A stretch of 64,000 nt of DNA from UBA710 sp051645705 (GCA_051645705.1 JBOFBU010000002.1:62001-126000), one strand, 5' to 3'; positions 11,323 through 22,761 are shown, counted from the stretch's first letter. Notes: generated by a model not told the origin, from the sequence alone. A program made the numbers and translations.

Positions 11323-12560
11323 TATTTTCTTCCTTTCTGTGCTTGTGGATCAAGTGCATCATGAATACCATTGGCTATAAATTGGGTTGATAATGAAATT
11401 AATAATAAAATAATTGAAGGAAGACCAAGTGCTCAAAAATTAGCTTGACCAAGAGCTTGATTTAGAACAAGTCCTAAATTAGCCGGAGCATTAACTGGTA
11501 AAAATCCTAAAAATGCTAATGATGATATTAAAAAGATTATAAAGATTATTCTTGAAACAAGAGAAGTTGCTAATTTACCGAATATCATTGGTAAAGCATG
11601 ACTAAAAATTCTTCTATTTACACTTGCACCAATAGCTTGTGATGCTTTAACAAATTCTTGATCTTTAACGGTAATAATTCATAATCTAGTTTGATAAACT
11701 GGGGAAATTCATCCAATTAAAATTAATGAAGCAAATAAAGTCCAAAAATTAATATTTGGGAAAAATGAAACAAATAATAAAAATCAAATTGTTACAGGAA
11801 TATTTTTAATAAGATCAATAAATCTTGTTAAAATATTATCAATTCAAGTTCCTACAAAAAAACCTAAATAAGATCCTATTGTAATCCCGATTACTCCTTC
11901 AACTAAAACAACAATAATTGCTAATAATAATGATTCTCTAGTAGCAAATCATGTTCTTGTTCAAATATCAAAACCAAATTTATCTGTACCAAGCAAAACA
12001 GAAAGTTCTTGTTCATTTCCGCCAGCGCCTAAAAATTTCTGCATTAATGATACTAAAGCATATTTATTATAAACAACATTAAAATTTCCAGCTTCTAGTT
12101 TTATTACTTTTTCAACAATTCCATTTGATGCTGTTATTAATAATTCTGGATTTGTTAAAAAATCATTATATGTTAATTCGGGTATTGTTGAGCCGACATT
12201 GTTTTTATTAAACGTTGCAATTATTTGTTCAATAGAAATTTGATTTAGTGTTTCGTTAACAATTGGAGCATATGAAGGAGGTAGTTCTTTAATAAATTCA
12301 ATTGAAACTCCTGATACAACTTTATTTTCATAATAAGGAGAAATGATTGGAACGATTATCGATATCATAATAATTAATAAAAAAACTGTTAATGCTATAA
12401 CAGATAAATAATTTTTAAAAAATCTTTTTAAAATATCAACGGAAATTTTTTTAGGAGAACCGGCTAAACTTGAATTTACAATTAAGCTATCTTGAACAGC
12501 GAAAACAAATTCTTGGTCTGGAATTAATTCATATTTTTTAAATTGTTCATTATAACTCAT
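11322..12560 (-). CDS. oppC: Oligopeptide ABC transporter permease OppC
   Basis: 412 residues, longer than the usual 300 or so. After a cytosolic N-terminus and a first membrane helix (about 48-73) there is an extended extracellular segment of roughly 100 residues, then the binding-protein-dependent permease core. The protein ends near GIHDALDPQAQKGRK, a recognisable OppC tail. It forms the peptide channel with OppB. Start and stop codons overlap those of oppB and oppD by one base each (TAATG), indicating translational coupling. Confidence 0.92.
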
Positions 12561-13690
12561 TATATTTCCACCTCCACTGCTAATCTATTATCTTCATCAT
12601 AAAAATCTTCTTGAATTTTATTAATTTTGTTATTTAAATCTGTTTCATCAATATCATGATTATTTTGTGATTTATTTATTTTGTTATTTTTTTCATTTTT
12701 AAAACGAATAAGCATATATTTTATTTTTACAAATATATCATTTTTTTCTGATGATACATATTTTATTCTTGGATCTATGAAAACATAAGCTATATCTAAA
12801 ATTAATTGAATAAATAAAGAAATGGTTGAAAAAATAAAAATTGAAAACATTGTAATATTTACTTCACCTTTAGGAAATGATTGAATAACAATTGAAGAAA
12901 CTCCAGGAACCCCGAAAAATTGTTCAATTATAAAATTACCTGCAAGAAGATAAACAAATGATGGAAGAACAACAGAAATAATTGGAATAGAAATATTTCT
13001 TATAATATATTTACTAAAAATTTCAAAATTACTTAATCCTTTTGATCTAGCTATTAAAATATAATTTGAAGATAAAATAGTTACAATTTGATTTCTACAT
13101 AAAATAGTAAATACTGTTAAACTTGCTAGAGTAACTGTTAATGTTGGTAAAAATAATGATTTCATTGTTATTCATCAATTACCATCTTGTGGAAGTCTAA
13201 ATTCAACTAAAAATCCAGGAATTTTTCCAGCTAATAAAATCATTATAGGAGCTAAAACAAATGATGGCAATCCTGTAAATAATAATACAAATATATTAAT
13301 TAATCCATCTACTCAAGTTCCTCTTTTATAACCTGCTATTGTTCCTAATATAAATCCTAAAATAGCACTAATAATTAAAGCTGGTAATGTTATTAAGATA
13401 GATCATTTTAATGAACTAAAGAAAAATTGAGGAATATTATTAACTTCTCCACCTTGTGGAACATAAATTTTTCCAAAACTATCCGTGAACATTCCCCCTA
13501 AATAATCTCATAATCTAACAAGAATTGGTCTATCAAGACCATTAGCTTTAAATAATTCCAACGCTTTATCTGGATCTTCACCAGCAAAAGGGTTTTTTGA
13601 AAAAGAAGCAATTAAAAGATAGGCAAAAACGACTAAAACTAAAAGAGTTAATAAATTAATAACAGTTCTTTTTAAAATATATTTAAACAT
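12560..13690 (-). CDS. oppB: Oligopeptide ABC transporter permease OppB
   Basis: 376 residues after joining over UGA codons. The N-terminus MFKYILKRT leads into membrane segment 1 at about 10-30. The EAA-type coupling loop is seen as ARSKGLSNFEIFSKYI, followed by further membrane segments and an Asn/Lys/Asp-rich hydrophilic tail of about 60 residues not usual in enteric OppB. It forms the membrane channel with OppC. It sits 21 bases after oppA and has a good Shine-Dalgarno (GAAAGGAAAAAGG). Confidence 0.93.
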
Positions 13691-13711
13691 CCTTTTTCCT
13701 TTCTTTTATTT

Positions 13712-16453
13712 CTAATTTTTTTTAGGTATTCTTATATCTTGAAAATATTGAACAACATTTGATGTTGGATATTCATACGCATGTTGTACTAATAATAATC
13801 CATTAGAATTAGGATTATTAATTGAATTTGTAGAATCCATAGAAAAACCTACTGCTGTATTTATTTCTCTTAATAATTCAGGGAAAAATCTTTCTGGATT
13901 TAATGGTGCTTTATTATAACTAGAAGTTCCTTCTACAATAGTTGATTGAAAAACAATAAAAAATCTTGACATTTCTATATCTAAATCAAAATCAGGAACA
14001 TAATTTTTAAAATTTTCATTAACATGAGTTAAATCTGCATTTGTTAATTTATGTCAATTTTCTATTTTTATTGTATTTGCTTTAGGATCAGTAGAATTAT
14101 AAATAGATAATCATTCTTTTTTAGCATATGCATTTAAACTTTCAGCTAAATAAGTTAATCTAGGTAATTGTTTTTTTAAATCTTTTTGAAATTGATTTAA
14201 ATTAGCATCGGGATTTGATAAAAGTCCAATAAGTCCTAAAAAGTTTGATGCATCTGGATGTGAAATTCCATCTAAAAATGAACCGATTCCCGCATAATCA
14301 TATCCTCATCCTCAAAATTTTTGAATAGAATCAGCTGTTGTTATTGCATTAACCATTTGATTTCTATCATTTGGAAGGAATTTTTCAGGTTGTAATCTAG
14401 GATCAAGAGCTTTAATAATTCTAATTAATTCATCTAATTGTCTAGTTTCAATTGTTTCTGTTGTTGCTACATAAGGATAAATTATTTTTCATTTTATTGG
14501 TTTATCAATTGTAATTCCTTCTTTATCTAACAATTCTTTAACAAGAACTTTTACCTTATCAAAAGCTGGTGATTTATATTGTTCAAAATTTGAATTATTA
14601 TTTATAAAATGATCATACATTTCTTTAGGAGTTACATATTTAAATCCATTTGTAGTTGTATCTCAATAACCAACTGAATTTACTTCATCATAAAAATCTA
14701 ATGGTGATTTTCTAATTTCAGGATTTGAAGAATTTGGAGAAAATGGTGCATTTTCAGCTGCATGATTTGCTCAAAATACTTTTGTTCCTGATGATGCATT
14801 ATTTATATAAGTAATTCAATTTATCGCAGATAATAAATATTCTCTTAATTTAAGTCCTGTACCAGAAAAATAAGTTTCTGTTGTTGATACTTTACCATCT
14901 CATAGAGTTTCTAAATCATATCCATAAAAAATCTTTGCATATTCATCATTAATTCAATTTGCATTTCTTACTGCATCTCTTTGTTGTTTTTGTTTTACTG
15001 GATCGGCATCTACAATAGGAGAAATATTACTTACTAATAAAGTTCTACCAACTGATTTTGTTTGATTAAGTATTTTAGTAAATAATAAACCATTTTCTTT
15101 ATATTGATTACCATCAGCTCCTCAAATTTGTTCTTTTTGTTGAGGTAATAATGATGAATAATTAATTTCACTTAAAACTTTATTTTGAAAACTAGAAAAT
15201 GCTTGATTTTGGAATGTAACATCATCTGTAACATTTGAATATTCTAAAATAATTTCTTTTAATGTTTCTTGATTATTAACATATTCATCATTTGAAAAAA
15301 ATTTATTTTTTGTAAAAGTTATTCTATTTTCTGAAGCACTAGTTGGTATATAAGCCGCTGCATAAATAACATCATCTCTTGTTGCTCCATATGTATATAT
15401 TCCAAATTTTCTAGCTTCTCCAGTAATTTCAAGTGTCTCATTACCCAATTTAATTGTATTTAAAGCGTTATTATTAGCTAATTTTTGTTCAATAAATTGA
15501 GAAGGAGCAGCTGTTAAAAGATTAGAATTAACAACTGTTTTTGCTATTAAATCATTTCAACTAGCATCTTTTCCTTGTATTGCATGAAATGAAAAAACTT
15601 TTTTATCAACTTGACCTACTTTAATAGTTCTAATTGTTTTATTTTGATCGATTAAAGCCTTAGAATCGACATTAAATACATCAAATAAATATTCATTTGG
15701 ATATCTATCTTTTTCAGCAAATCTTTTAACTGTTGAAGTTAATTTTTGAAAATAGGTATCTAATTTTTTATCTCCACCATTAGCTTGTCTATATTTTGTA
15801 TCAAATAATTTTGTTCTCATATATGAATAATAAAAATCATTTACATCAATATTATATTGAGTTTCTTCAAGAGATGAATTTACTCATTTTTTACTTTCAT
15901 CTACTGAAAAAGATAAAGAAATAAGATTTTTTTGTTTTAAAGCCTCTTCAAATTCTCTTGAATTAATACTATTAATATTATTAGATTCTAAAGTTACAGT
16001 TGGTAATTTAGATGGATTAGGAGGTATAATTTCGGCTTCATCACTATTAAAAACTCTTGTTGTTATTGCTCCAGTTGTTGGATCTTTATATTCTAAAATT
16101 ACTTCTTTTGCAATTGCAAAAACATATCTTTCTACTGAAGGTTTTGAAACAACTAAATCCCCATTTGAATTTTTTTCAAATTCTGTTTCTCCTGTTGTTT
16201 CAACTTTAAGAAAAGAAGATGTTAAAATTGAATCTACTGTTTTTGAACTAGTAGTTCCATAACTTGCTGTATTATCAAAAAAGTATCCATCAATTACAAG
16301 CGGATTTCTTTCTCTTACTAAATACTTTGCCTGATCATAAATAGGAATAGGTTGACCAGTTAAAAAAAAGGCAGTTGTAGGAGCTACAACAAAAACAGAA
16401 ATTCCTAAAATTGTAGATAAACCTATTATTACTCTTTTTTTAATTTTATTCAT
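13712..16453 (-). CDS. oppA: Oligopeptide ABC transporter substrate-binding protein OppA
   Basis: 913 residues, first gene of oppA-B-C-D-F. The N-terminus (MNKIKKRVIIGL followed by about 20 hydrophobic residues) is a membrane anchor or signal, but there is no cysteine after it. Unlike the lipoproteins later in the window it therefore should not be lipidated by the Lgt/LspA route. I checked the UGA-rich middle (13981-14580) for stops and found it open. The large size is usual for mycoplasma OppA proteins, which bind peptides at the outer membrane face. No Shine-Dalgarno is visible; a duplicated TATAAT block lies directly upstream. Confidence 0.85.
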
Positions 16454-16458
16454 AATAT

Positions 16459-16541
16459 TTTATTATAACAAAAAAAATAAAATATATCTTTTATTTTTTC
16501 AAAAAGATAATTATTATTGGAACTTTATTATAACAAAAAAA
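16459..16541 (-). promoter_or_regulatory. Duplicated -10 region upstream of oppA
   Basis: The 18-base block TTTATTATAACAAAAAAA (plus-strand reading) occurs at 16459-16476 and again at 16524-16541, 65 bases apart. Each copy gives TTGTTATAAT on the minus strand, i.e. a TATAAT preceded by a T-rich tract. The proximal copy would start transcription within a few bases of the ATG. Confidence 0.5.
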
Positions 16542-16557
16542 TAATAAAAATACAAAA

Positions 16558-17067
16558 TTAAATTTTTATTAATGAAGATGTTTCAATATTGCCGAATTTT
16601 TTTCTTGCATCAAATTTTAATAATTCCATAAGAAAAATTATTTTTATTACTTGACCACCTTGCTTCTCAACTAATTTTATTATAGCTTCTGTTGTTCCAC
16701 CTGTTGCTAAAACGTCATCTATAATAACTACTTTATCTCCTTTTTTTATTAAATTATCTTGCATCTCAAGATGTTTATTTTTTCCATATTCATAATCAAA
16801 TTCAATACTTACAACTTTTCCTGGAAGTTTATTTGGCTTTCTTACCATTATAAATGGCTTTCTTAAATTAAAAGCAACTGGTGTACCAAAAAGAAAACCT
16901 CTTGCATCAGGTCCTAAAATTATATCTGCACCTTCTGCTAATGAAGACATTTTCTCAACTACATAATGAAGAGTTTCTCCATTAGCTAATAAAGGAGAAA
17001 TATCTTTAAATTCTATTCCCTTTTCCGGGAAATCATAATAAGTATTTATGTATTTTTTTAAATCCAT
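16558..17067 (-). CDS. apt: Adenine phosphoribosyltransferase
   Basis: 169 residues, typical length. The PRPP-binding motif VIIDDVLATGGT is near residue 116-127, with DARGFLFG around 54 and a conserved YYDFPEKGI near the start. It salvages adenine with PRPP to AMP, an essential route in an organism that lacks purine synthesis. It is transcribed away from the 184-residue membrane protein gene, from one half of a divergent promoter. The -10 lies 9 bases before the ATG and no Shine-Dalgarno is present. Confidence 0.96.
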   Translation of the reverse strand: MDLKKYINTYYDFPEKGIEFKDISPLLANGETLHYVVEKMSSLAEGADIILGPDARGFLFGTPVAFNLRKPFIMVRKPNKLPGKVVSIEFDYEYGKNKHLEMQDNLIKKGDKVVIIDDVLATGGTTEAIIKLVEKQGGQVIKIIFLMELLKFDARKKFGNIETSSLIKI

Positions 17068-17076
17068 TGCAAATTA

Positions 17077-17140
17077 ATTATAAATTATTTAAAAAATAAA
17101 AATCAATAAAATTGATTATTATAAAAATAAAAAGTATAAT
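17077..17140. promoter_or_regulatory. Divergent promoter pair (apt / single-TM protein)
   Basis: Minus strand: -35 TTGATT (17101-17106), 18-base spacer, -10 TATAAT (17077-17082) for apt. Plus strand: -35 TTGATT (17112-17117), 17-base spacer, -10 TATAAT (17135-17140). The two -35 boxes form an inverted repeat, AATCAA...TTGATT, separated by five bases. Both predicted start points fall within a few bases of the ATGs. Confidence 0.65.
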
Positions 17141-17149
17141 ATATGTTTT

Positions 17150-17704
17150 ATGGAAATAACTTATCAAATTGAAGACATAGTTTTATGAACAATTTCTTTA
17201 ACATTATCTGTTTTTTCTATAACATTTTCTATTTTGGCATATTATTTTTCTTCAAAATCAGCAAAACTTATAAGTGATAATATAGAAAAAAATTGAATAA
17301 TATCAGAAGCGGGAAAAATTTTTTTTAAAAATATAAAAGAAATTAGAAAAGGTAATGTTCATATAATTTCTTTTTTAACAAAAAATGAAAATATTACATA
17401 TAAAGAATATATAAGCAATTCTGAAAATACTAGAATTGAGCTTGTTAGCCCTGAAACAATAAATATTCTTCAAAAAAGTAAATTTAACGAATTAATAAAA
17501 TACTATGAAGAAAAAAGAAATAAATTTGATATTAATTTTAAAAATATTCTTGATGTACAAAAAATAATTCAATATAGCAATGATAAATTAACACCAAAAG
17601 AAATTGAAGAAATAACTTCTTATCATCGTAAAGTTTTAAAGTTTACTTTAAAAGTTTTAGAAGATTATGCAACAATTACAATAGGAGGAAATAATGAAGA
17701 ATAA
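17150..17704 (+). CDS. Single-TM protein with cytosolic domain, unknown function
   Basis: 184 residues with two UGA Trp codons (17186 and 17297 regions), which hide it from standard-code prediction. An N-terminal hydrophobic helix at about 11-33 (LWTISLTLSVFSITFSILAY) is followed by a Lys/Glu/Asn-rich, mostly helical soluble domain. I recognise no family. It overlaps the following HAD gene by 11 bases and supplies that gene's AGGAGG Shine-Dalgarno, so the two are coupled. The start was chosen because it follows the -10 by 9 bases and the other nearby ATG (17143) is in a different frame. Confidence 0.7.
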
Positions 17705-18521
17705 ATATATATTTGCAAGTGATATTGATGGAACAATTTTAGATGATCTAGGAAAGCCACATCCTGAAACACTTAAGGCTATTAAGGAAGCTAGAAAAAA
17801 TAATCATATTATAGTTCTTGCAACAGGAAGAAGTTTATCTAGAATTCAACCTATTTTACCATTATTAAATAATGAAATTGATTATTTAATTTGCAATAAT
17901 GGAACACTTATTTTCGATTGTAAAAAAAATGAAATAGTTTTTCTTAAGCCGATTAAACCATATTTATTTGAAGAGATATTTTCTTTTGCAAAAAAACATT
18001 CTGTTTACTTTACTTTACATACTGATAAAGCAAGTTATAATTATCCTTCATTAAGAACAAGTGATTCAATAATTTTAGAAAATAATAAGATTGAAAAAAT
18101 TATTAATTTTTCAAAAGAATTTCCAGAAAAAAATCATATATACAGTGGTGAAACTATAACTCAATTATCAATTAATAGTAGTAACGATTTTTGTTTAAAA
18201 TATTTAAAGGAATTTGAGACAAAATATGGAAATGATTATTCTGTTTGCATAGCTAATGGAATATTTTTAGATGTTAATCCAAAAAATATTTCTAAGTGAT
18301 CTGGTTTATTAGAAATTGCTAATAAATTGAATATTGATAAAAATAAAATAGTTACTTTTGGTGATTCTGGAAATGATTATGAAATGATTAAAAATAGTGG
18401 CGACAATGGTTATGCTCTAGAAAATTCTACAGATGATTTAAAAAGTAAAATAGAACCAAAAATTGGTTCTAATAATACTGATGCTATTGCTAAAATTATT
18501 TTTGAAAAAATTCAAGAATAA
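17694..18521 (+). CDS. Cof-type HAD-IIB sugar-phosphatase-like hydrolase
   Basis: 275 residues, read through one UGA at 18297. HAD motif I is DIDGTI with nucleophile Asp10 and Asp12, motif II is ATGRS, and motif IV is GDSGNDYEM near the C-terminus. The large type-IIB cap lies between. Such enzymes dephosphorylate small phosphometabolites (sugar phosphates, FMN, pyridoxal phosphate) in the cytosol; substrate cannot be predicted. A very strong AGGAGG Shine-Dalgarno overlaps the upstream gene. The stop lies 3 bases from the convergent fruK stop. Confidence 0.9.
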
Positions 18522-18524
18522 TTT

Positions 18525-19451
18525 TTAATTAATTTTTTTTGTTTCTATAATTGTTAAATAATTATTAGCTTCTTTTTCATTTCCTAAATGTCAATTTTTT
18601 GATGTAGAAATAGACATTGCTGTAGCTTTTTTTATAGCTTCTAAACTTGATAAATTTTTTAGAAATTTATATGCAAAAAAAGATGATATCAATGTATCTC
18701 CAGCACCTACTGTTGATTTAATATTTTCTATTTTAGGAAAATTTGTTTTTATGAAATTATTATCTTTATCAAGTAAATAATTTCCTTTTGCTCCGTTTGA
18801 AATAATTACATTTTCAGATCCCATTTCTTTTAAAGAAATTGCCGCTGAATATATTTCTGAATCTGTTGATATTTTTTTATTTAAAATTGATTGAGCTTCA
18901 TCTATATTAGGCTTAATTATTAATGGATTAAATTTTAATAAATCTAAAATAATATTTGAATCAATATCTAATATTATTTTTGCTTTTTTTGATGAGATAA
19001 ATTCTACTAATTTTATAAGATTTTCTTCATCACATTTTCCCATTATAAAAATATAATCATTTTCTGAAATATCTTTTAAAATATCTATCATATTTTCATA
19101 TTGATTTTTATTTATAAAAAAACTAGGACCATTAACTTCAAATTTATTTTTATCTGAAAAATACTTAAAATTAATTCTTGTATCTTCTCCTTCATTTAAA
19201 GGAATTGAAGAAAAATTTATTTGATAATTGTTTAATAAATCAAAGAAAAAATTTTTTGTTTTTCCCCCTGTAAAAATAATTGCTTTATTATCCACTTTTA
19301 AATCATTTAAAATAATAGAAGCATTTATTCCTTTTCCACCAGGAGTAAAATAATATTCTTCAATTCTGGTTAAACCATTATCATTAAAATCTGTCTTATT
19401 ATTCTCAACTATATAATCAATACTAGGAGAAAATGTTATTGTATAAATCAT
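18525..19451 (-). CDS. fruK: 1-phosphofructokinase
   Basis: 308 residues including a short tail beyond a UGA Trp codon at 18591. PfkB/ribokinase family features are the N-terminal TFSPSIDY, GGKGINASIIL near 38-48, and the ATP/catalytic motif TVGAGDTLISSFF with the catalytic Asp. It phosphorylates the fructose 1-phosphate released by the adjacent PTS permease to fructose 1,6-bisphosphate, feeding glycolysis. It starts 12 bases after fruA with a GCGAGG Shine-Dalgarno and is the last gene of the fructose operon. Confidence 0.94.
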
Positions 19452-19463
19452 TTTCTACCTCGC

Positions 19464-21542
19464 CTAAATGTATTCTACAATTTGTTCTTCAAGTTGTTTA
19501 TTTTTACCAAATTTTGTAAATCTTGAAAGAATTGAAATAACTCCCATTTCAGCAAATGAACCAATTAAAACTGATCCTAAGAAGAAAGTAATTCCCATAC
19601 CAATTTGCATTCCTGCATTTTGAAATAATTGACATCTTAAAAGTGGAACAACAAATATTCCACCATGTGGTGCTAATGAACCAACTTGAAGTGAACCAAT
19701 TAAAATTCCTGTAATTGCTCCACCAATTAAATTTGAAATAATCATTTTTCTAGGTTGTTCAGCTGTAAATGGAATTGCTCCTTCAGAAATAAATGATAAT
19801 CCCATAACATAATTTGAATATGATTGTTTGATTTGATCTTTTGTTCATATTTTTCTATCGATAGTTCCTGAAAGAGCTATTGCTAATGGAGGAACCATTC
19901 CTGATCCCATAGCAATTGCCATAGGAATTGATCCTGCAGATCCTGATGAAGCAATTGTGATTGTTCCAAAAACATAAGCTGCTTTATTAATAGGACCACC
20001 AAGATCTGAACACATCATCATTCCCATAATAAGTCCTAATATAGGATATAATTGTGGTCAATCTTTAAATAAATTTAGTAACATTCCGAATCCTAAATTA
20101 ACGAATTGTAATGGAATATTTAAAATAAAGAATGCTCCTGCAATAATTAATGTTCCAAAAAATGGCATTAATAAAATATTTTTTATCGCATTTAATGAAT
20201 TAGGCATTTTAGCAAATATATATTTTGTTATTAAAATATATAATGCTGCTGTTAAAAGTGCTCCTCCGATTGCTCCAAAGAATCCACTACCATTTGCTAA
20301 CATTTTTAAATGTTCGTCTGATAAAAAGTCCATTAATCAAGGAACCTTAATATCATTTCTTATAGTCACATACATTATTCCTGTAGACATAAACCCTGTA
20401 ATAAAACCTGGTAATAATCCACCTTTACCGACTAAACCAAATGCCATATATGCCCCTAAAATAGGAACTAGTAATGTAAAGGAAATATCCCCTATTTGTT
20501 TAAATCATTTAGAAGCATTATGATAACTTCCTAGATTTCCGATTTCTGATTCCGGAACACCTGCAAATGTATCAATCATGAAAGCTATTGCTATCATGAT
20601 TCCTCCAAAAATAACAAATGGAAGCATGTGTCCTACACCATTCATTAACGATCTATAAATTCTTTTACCAAAATTATTAAAACTTATTAGGTTATCATCA
20701 GAACTAGAATTTTTATTAACACTTCCTTTAAAGGTAACTCCTTCTTTTCTTAATGATTTTTCAAGAACATTTTTTGAATCTTTCATCGCTGTTCTTGTAG
20801 AAATTTCTAGAACGTTTTCTTGCCCTGCAAATCTTGAAGTATCAACACTTCTATCAAGAGCTAAAATAATTCCTTTGGCCTTATTTATTTCTTCTTGAGA
20901 TAAAATATTTTTACCCCCTTCAGTACCTTGGGTTTCAACTTTAATATTAAGACCTAAATTTTTTGCTTCTTTTATTAAAGCTTCAGCCGCTAAATATGTA
21001 TGCGCTACTCCTGTAGGACATGCTGTAACTGCTACAATATCATATATTTCATTATTTTTTTTCTCATCTTCAAAAGAAGTAATTTCTTTTTCCTCTTTAA
21101 ATAATGATTTAAATTCTTTAAATGAACTTAAACTATTAAGATTTTGAATAAAATCATCATTAAATGCTGTTCTTGATAATTCAGAAATGATATCCATGTG
21201 GGAAGAAGCTCCCGTATCTTTATTAAAGATAATAAAAAATATATAATTTATATTTTTATTTTCTGACATATCATTTTCATCTCATGTTAAATCATCAACA
21301 CGAGCAAAAAGAATACAAGGTTTTAAAACTACATCGTTTAAAATATGAGGCATAGCAATTTTATTTCCGATATTAGTCGGAAATTCTTTTTCTCTTGCCA
21401 ATGCTAAATTATAAGTTTCTTGACTATTTTTAACATATTTTTTTTCTTCTAATAAATTAGAAAAAAATAGTAAGGCTTCATTTTTCGAAGCAAATTTTTT
21501 ATCTAATAAAAATAGATCTTTTTGAATAAACTTACTAATCAT
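19464..21542 (-). CDS. fruA: Fructose-specific PTS enzyme IIABC
   Basis: 692 residues, assembled over several UGA Trp codons. EIIA occupies about 1-150 with phosphorylated His66 in IAMPH. EIIB shows VTACPTGVAHTY with active Cys175. EIIC fills the remainder with many membrane segments and ends near RFTKFGKNKQ. It imports fructose as fructose 1-phosphate. An upstream in-frame ATG at 21584 exists, but the start at 21542 has an AAAGGAGAG Shine-Dalgarno at the right spacing and leaves a 1-base gap to the regulator stop, so I chose it. Confidence 0.94.
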
Positions 21543-21543
21543 T

Positions 21544-22293
21544 TTACTCTCCTTTTGTTGTAATATATTTGTATTTATTTGCAAATTCAGGAACTACTTC
21601 ATTATCTGTTACTACAATTATTTCCTTATTATCAACTGAGAAATTAAAAAAAGATTTTTTTCCTAATTTTTGTTTTTCACAAAGAATTATTATCTTTTGA
21701 GAATTATTCATAATGTTCATTTTACATAAACCTTCATTTTCTTCAGGAGTTGTAAGTTCTTCATTTTCAGAAATTCCGTTAACTCCCATAAAAGAAACTG
21801 AAAAATTAATTCTTTCAATATAGATTTGTTCTAAATTAACAATCGCTTTAGTATTTTCTTTTATTTTCCCACCTAATATATGAACATTTTTAAATCCCAT
21901 ATCAATTGCTTTATTAGCATTTAAAAGAGAATTTGTATAAATAATGGTTTTTTTAGGAAGATAATCTAATAAATAATAACAATTAGATCCTGAATCTAAA
22001 TAAATAGGTGATTCTAGACAATTAAATTCAGCAGCTTTTTTAGCAATTTTTTTCTTTGAATTTATATTTTGATTTATTTTGCTATTAGCGCTATATTCAA
22101 TATTTGCAGAATAATCATTTTTAAAAATTATTTCACCAAAATGTTTTTCAATTAAATCATCTTTACTTAAAGATAATAAATATCTTCTAGTAGTAGAAAG
22201 AGATAAATTAAAAAAATCTTGTATTTCTTTTGGTTTTACATTTTTTTTATTCTTTATAAATTCTAAAATTTGATTTCTAATTGCTATTGACAT
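21544..22293 (-). CDS. DeoR-family transcriptional regulator of the fructose operon
   Basis: 249 residues. A DeoR winged helix-turn-helix fills about 1-60 (with LSTTRRYLLSL as recognition region). A sugar-phosphate-sensing domain follows, showing YLDSGSNCYYL, TNSLLNA and SFMGVNGIS. The gene is first in regulator-fruA-fruK. By family precedent it represses the operon until fructose 1-phosphate accumulates. A 20-base tandem repeat over the -35 region upstream is a likely operator. Its stop is one base from the fruA ATG. Confidence 0.9.
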   Translation of the reverse strand: MSIAIRNQILEFIKNKKNVKPKEIQDFFNLSLSTTRRYLLSLSKDDLIEKHFGEIIFKNDYSANIEYSANSKINQNINSKKKIAKKAAEFNCLESPIYLDSGSNCYYLLDYLPKKTIIYTNSLLNANKAIDMGFKNVHILGGKIKENTKAIVNLEQIYIERINFSVSFMGVNGISENEELTTPEENEGLCKMNIMNNSQKIIILCEKQKLGKKSFFNFSVDNKEIIVVTDNEVVPEFANKYKYITTKGE

Positions 22294-22313
22294 ATTTAAT
22301 TGCCTAATTTGTA

Positions 22314-22379
22314 ATTATATTATAATTAATAAATAATTTTGAATAAATAAGAATAATTTTGAATAAATAAGAATAATTT
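22314..22379 (-). promoter_or_regulatory. Fructose operon promoter with tandem-repeat operator candidate
   Basis: Two overlapping minus-strand TATAAT boxes (22314-22319, 22319-22324) lie 21-26 bases before the regulator ATG. Directly upstream the unit AATAATTTTGAATAAATAAG occurs twice end to end (22332-22351, 22352-22371), plus 8 bases of a third copy. The repeats cover the expected -35 position. Confidence 0.6.
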
Positions 22380-22419
22380 AAGTTTTTGGGCTTTTTTTTA
22401 TAAAAATAAAAAAATATTA

Positions 22420-22473
22420 TATAATTTAAGAAAACATTAAGGTTAACACAGTTATACAATGCTTGGTTAAACC
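22420..22473 (+). promoter_or_regulatory. rpsO promoter and leader hairpin
   Basis: TATAAT at 22420-22425 is followed by a leader of about 60 bases. Within it GGTTAAC (22441-22447) can pair with GTTAAACC (22466-22473) with one bulged A. S15 mRNAs in several bacteria carry an autoregulatory leader bound by S15, so this is a candidate, though the fold is short and AT-rich. Confidence 0.35.
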
Positions 22474-22494
22474 CATTTATGAAAGGGAAACAAT

Positions 22495-22761
22495 ATGGTT
22501 TCAAAAGAAAGAAAATTAGCTTTAACAAAAGAATTTGGTAAAAGTGAAAAAGATACAGGAGCGGTAGAAGTTCAAATAGCTATTTTAACTGAAGATATTG
22601 AAAATCTTAAACCTCATTTTTTAACAAATAAAAAAGATTTACATTCTAAAAGAGGATTTATTGCAAAAATAAATCGTAGAAAAAAATATTTAAATTACTT
22701 AAAAGAAAATAATTTTGCTTCATATCAAAACGTAATTAAAAAATTAAATCTAAGAAAATAA
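22495..22761 (+). CDS. rpsO: 30S ribosomal protein S15
   Basis: 88 residues, full length. Recognisable features are the N-terminal MVSKERKLALTKEFG, TGAVEVQIAILTEDI, the helix containing HSKRGFIAKINRRKKYLNYL, and a basic C-terminus. It binds the central domain of 16S rRNA early in small-subunit assembly. It is monocistronic, with an AAAGG Shine-Dalgarno, a structured leader, and a strong terminator with a run of about 14 T residues. Confidence 0.97.
   Translation: MVSKERKLALTKEFGKSEKDTGAVEVQIAILTEDIENLKPHFLTNKKDLHSKRGFIAKINRRKKYLNYLKENNFASYQNVIKKLNLRK

Noticed and set aside
1650..16453. Apparent fragmentation of tatD, permease, arc, opp genes into pseudogenes
   Set aside because: All breaks are UGA codons in one frame at conserved Trp-like positions; with code 4 every gene is intact.
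22304..22528. Minus-strand 74-codon ORF over the fru and rpsO promoters
   Set aside because: Phe/Tyr/Asn-rich translation of AT-rich promoter sequence, no Shine-Dalgarno and overlaps rpsO.
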